Positions 44,543 through 44,840 of a stretch of 44,840 bases of DNA are shown here, piece by piece. Below the pieces are notes generated by a model that was given only the letters and a program-made list of their open reading frames with translations, ran no database searches and was not told where the DNA came from. The translations under genes were made by a program, and so were the position numbers. The stretch comes from Planctomycetota bacterium. GTDB taxonomy: Bacteria; Planctomycetota; JAJSAM01; JAJVHW01. The DNA lies in the NCBI GenBank assembly GCA_022072415.1, contig JAJVHW010000067.1, positions 1-44,840 on the forward strand, written 5' to 3'. The first letter of the stretch is position 1, and every line of letters starts with the position of its first letter.

Positions 44543-44840
44543 ATGGAGCCTGCGCCGCCCCCCGTGAACCTCGACGCGAACGCGTCGGAGCCGCTCCGCC
44601 CGGAGGCTCGCGAGGCGATGCTCCGCGCGATGGAGCTCCCGGCCGGAAACCCGTCCTCCGCGCACGCGGCGGGGCGGGCGCTCCGCTCCGCCCTCGAGGA
44701 CGCCCGCGAAGCGCTGGCCGCCCTGGCCGGCGCCGAGCCGCGCGAGGTGGTCTTCACGTCCGGAGCGACCGAGGCGAACCGCCTCGCGGTCCGCGGCGCG
44801 CTCGCGGGAGCGGCGGGCCGCGGCGGATGGGCCCTCACCG
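44543..44840 (+). CDS. Cysteine desulfurase (NifS/IscS family), 5' part only
   Basis: The first 99 codons of a PLP-dependent class V aminotransferase-fold enzyme that runs off the window. VNLDANASEPLRPEAREAM, AGNPSSAHAAGRALRSALEDAREALAALAGAEP and VVFTSGATEANRLAVRG are the usual N-terminal motifs of cysteine desulfurases. It would supply sulfur for iron-sulfur clusters or thio-modification. The PLP lysine and catalytic cysteine lie beyond the edge, so IscS, NifS and SufS-like enzymes cannot be told apart. It is divergent from the GTPase-kinase gene, 67 bases away. Confidence 0.85.
   Translation, partial: MEPAPPPVNLDANASEPLRPEAREAMLRAMELPAGNPSSAHAAGRALRSALEDAREALAALAGAEPREVVFTSGATEANRLAVRGALAGAAGRGGWALT

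Overview
The window is 44.8 kb of very GC-rich DNA (roughly 70% or more in most genes). It is densely packed with bacterial chromosomal genes in short, often overlapping operons. A 606-residue secreted protein with a CxxCH haem motif followed by repeated LYLDLWGRTPTDEE / LFVDLIGRPP-type segments resembles the planctomycete DUF1549/PSCyt family. I therefore lean towards a high-GC member of Planctomycetota or a related lineage. That is inference, and no rRNA gene is present to settle it.

Layout. 1-1026: a lipoprotein amidase on the minus strand. 1476-2610: no convincing protein gene, but a good promoter, an 11-bp complementarity between the two ends, many local hairpins (several with GNRA loops), a strong A-over-T asymmetry and a terminator-like stem. 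I read this as a single structured RNA of about 1.1 kb that I do not recognise. 2644-6042: a PTS EIIA-like protein, then a MoxR/RavA-type AAA ATPase with its von Willebrand factor A partner. 6136-8018: an island of clearly lower GC with an OLD/AAA_21-type ATPase overlapping a small unrecognised protein with TOPRIM-like acidic motifs, which looks like an anti-phage module. 8043-16100 (minus): a DUF983 protein and a complete F0F1 ATP synthase operon, atpZ-I-B-E-F-H-A-G-D-C. 16480-19136: a polar amino-acid ABC importer plus CutA. 19251-19356: a 20-residue Lys/Ala peptide gene with its own Shine-Dalgarno sequence and terminator.

19420-28051: the planctomycete-type cytochrome protein, a DUF155 membrane protein, a zinc-ribbon protein, an M28 peptidase, a VanZ-like protein, proline dehydrogenase and a NodU/CmcH carbamoyltransferase. 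28176-32560: acyl-CoA dehydrogenase, a degenerate cyclophilin, an orphan ParB with one parS site in a 40-bp perfect palindrome and another inside parB, and an unknown multi-pass membrane protein; base composition dips here. 32664-36882: metallophosphoesterase, undecaprenyl-phosphate sugar transferase, RpoD-like sigma factor and HemW. 36858-39987 (minus): a full bacillithiol operon bshC-bshB1-bshA. 40078-44840: an unknown membrane protein, pyrF with a glutamine amidotransferase, an MglA-type GTPase fused to a GAF histidine kinase, and the start of a cysteine desulfurase.

Genes use two kinds of start. One set has GGAGG-type ribosome binding sites. The other has a TANNNT -10-like hexamer ending only 6-7 bases before ATG or GTG, which suggests leaderless mRNAs. 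The two most novel signals are the 1.1-kb structured RNA and the ATPase/TOPRIM-like pair. All functional calls come from reading the sequence without database searches.
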